From QHXQ01 sp036389375 (GTDB lineage: Bacteria; Acidobacteriota; Blastocatellia; Pyrinomonadales; Pyrinomonadaceae): a DNA stretch of 11,403 nt. The stretch spans positions 1 to 11,403 of the forward strand of contig DASVQA010000246.1 in NCBI GenBank assembly GCA_036389375.1, written 5' to 3'. The notes beneath the pieces are model-generated. The model worked only from the letters and a program-made list of their open reading frames with translations. It had not been told where the DNA came from and searched no databases. The position numbers and the translations under genes are program-made. Shown one piece after another: positions 10,417 through 11,403 of the stretch (the stretch's first letter is position 1; each line of letters opens with the position of its first letter).

Positions 10417-10818
10417 TTAACTGCCGAGCAGTTTCTGCAACCCTTCAATGGCTCGCGCCAAGCTCCAATCCACCGCGTATAGATAAGTGGCAAAGAAGAT
10501 GACGGCGATGATCGTGATGATCGTCGTCTGCTGCACCTCTTTGAGCGTCGGCCAAGTGACGCGCTTCAACTCGGCGCGCACATCGCGCCAGAATGAACCG
10601 GCGCGCTCAAGCGGGCCTGTGCGCGGGCCCGGCAGATTACGCTCGCGGCGTGCAGCCTGCCCCTCCGGCCCTTCGCCGAAGCGGGCCGCGCGCGGCGCAG
10701 ACCTGTCGCCCGCCGTCTCGGTCGAACTCGTCCGTCCCGGCGCAACTTCCGGCGCTAGCGACGGTGCTGCTGCGTCGTCCTGCATATCTTCAAACTCGTC
10801 GTCTTCTTGTTCCGCCAC
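10417..10818 (-). CDS. secE: Preprotein translocase subunit SecE, with long N-terminal extension
   Basis: SecE is the small subunit that clamps SecY in the inner-membrane protein channel. The conserved core lies at residues 77-130: FWRDVRAELKRVTWPTLKEV at the cytoplasmic amphipathic helix, then a single membrane segment at about 99-118 (IITIIAVIFFATYLYAV). The first 75 residues are a charged, Ala/Pro/Arg-rich extension with an acidic start (EQEDDEFEDMQDD), making 133 residues against about 60-70 for minimal one-helix SecE. The start is inferred as the GTG at 10818 because AGAGGA lies 9-10 nt upstream; the reading frame stays open to 10941 but that would overlap the tRNA gene. An ATG at 10785 is a weaker alternative. 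It lies 29 nt after the tRNA and before nusG, the conserved arrangement. Confidence 0.93.
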   Translation of the reverse strand: MAEQEDDEFEDMQDDAAAPSLAPEVAPGRTSSTETAGDRSAPRAARFGEGPEGQAARRERNLPGPRTGPLERAGSFWRDVRAELKRVTWPTLKEVQQTTIITIIAVIFFATYLYAVDWSLARAIEGLQKLLGS

Positions 10819-10847
10819 CGGACTGCTTCCTCTCGAAAGGTTGCTGA

Positions 10848-10960
<113 letters not shown>

Positions 10961-10996
10961 CGTGAGTTTCCGCCCCCGGACGCCTCTCTACCTTAT

Positions 10997-11149
10997 CTAC
11001 TTCGTCTCTTTGTGGCCAGTGTGGCGACGGCAGCGCCGGCAAAACTTGCTGAATTCCAGCCGCTCCGGCGTCGTCTTCTTATTTTTCGTCGTGACGTAAT
11101 TACGACTCTTACATTCCGTACACTGAAGCACGATATTATCGCGTGGCAT
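10997..11149 (-). CDS. rpmG: 50S ribosomal protein L33 (four-cysteine type)
   Basis: A 50-residue protein beginning MPRDNIVLQCTECKSRNYVT and ending RRCRRHTGHKETK, clearly L33. The four cysteines (CTEC near residues 10-13 and CRRC near 37-40) mark the zinc-binding form, which some bacteria pair with a cysteine-less copy; only one copy is in this window. The ATG at 11149 has AAGGTGA about 4 nt upstream and the length agrees with the family. It lies 70 nt after tuf and 76 nt before the tRNA gene, and belongs to the same transcription direction. It is a structural protein of the large subunit near the E site. Confidence 0.96.
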   Translation of the reverse strand: MPRDNIVLQCTECKSRNYVTTKNKKTTPERLEFSKFCRRCRRHTGHKETK

Positions 11150-11219
11150 AAAATCACCTTCCGCCCTTCAAATCCAATTCAGCGAGACTGTACTAACTTA
11201 GACGCCGCGCGGTTGCCTG

Positions 11220-11403
11220 CTATTCGACGACTTCAGAGATGGTGCCCGCGCCCACCGTTCGACCACCCTCACGAATCGCAAACCGCAGCCCCTTCTCCAT
11301 CGCAATCGGCGTGATCAACTCCACTTCCATCGCCACGTTATCGCCCGGCATGACCATCTCCACGCCCTGCGGCAATTGCGCCACGCCCGTCACGTCCGTC
11401 GTC
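11220..11403 (-). CDS. tuf: Elongation factor Tu (C-terminal 60 codons; gene runs off the window)
   Basis: Only the last 60 residues and the stop are inside the window; the usual length is about 395-400. The segment TTDVTGVAQLPQGVEMVMPG and the end REGGRTVGAGTISEVVE match domain 3 of EF-Tu, which contacts aminoacyl-tRNA and EF-Ts. EF-Tu delivers aminoacyl-tRNA to the ribosome as the GTP complex. Its place upstream of rpmG, tRNA-Trp and secE is the common bacterial order. Whether it is the only tuf copy cannot be seen. Confidence 0.97.
   Translation of the reverse strand, partial: TTDVTGVAQLPQGVEMVMPGDNVAMEVELITPIAMEKGLRFAIREGGRTVGAGTISEVVE

Overview
The window carries one co-oriented block of information-processing genes, all on the minus strand. 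In transcription order, from high to low coordinates, it runs: tuf (3' end only), rpmG, tRNA-Trp(CCA), secE, nusG, rplK, rplA, rplJ, rplL, rpoB, rpoC (5' 812 codons only). This is the widely conserved bacterial tuf-secE-nusG-rplKAJL-rpoBC cluster. Long plus-strand reading frames opposite rpoB and rpoC are GC-rich antisense shadows.

The host is a bacterium with GC-rich DNA. RpoB has a roughly 55-residue insertion holding four paired cysteines near its N-terminus, together with E. coli-type lineage insertions. From memory, RpoB with such a cysteine-rich insert suggests Acidobacteriota, perhaps Blastocatellia-like, but no search was run and this is a moderate-confidence inference.

Right part (9347-11403): the tail of EF-Tu, ribosomal protein L33 of the four-cysteine type, tRNA-Trp, the translocase subunit SecE (GTG start, long charged/low-complexity N-terminal extension), NusG and L11. 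The 28-76 nt leader between rpmG and the tRNA contains a 12-nt perfect complement of the 3' side of the tRNA anticodon arm. Middle part (7344-9346): L1, L10 and L7/L12. The L1-L10 gap is only 21 nt, too short for the usual L10-binding mRNA leader. The L10-L7/L12 gap is 223 nt and holds two inverted repeats. Left part (1-7343): a 317-nt non-coding stretch with a good sigma-70-type promoter whose spacer contains a perfect 8+8 dyad, then rpoB, a 114-nt gap made of 9-nt periodic repeats, then rpoC.

The genes supply translation (EF-Tu, L33, L11, L1, L10, L7/L12, tRNA-Trp), transcription (beta, beta', NusG) and secretion (SecE). No mobile element, CRISPR array or new multi-gene system is visible. 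What deserves attention is non-coding: two intergenic arrays of short periodic repeats that switch orientation in the middle, the rpoB promoter dyad, the tRNA leader complement, and the cysteine-rich insert in RpoB.
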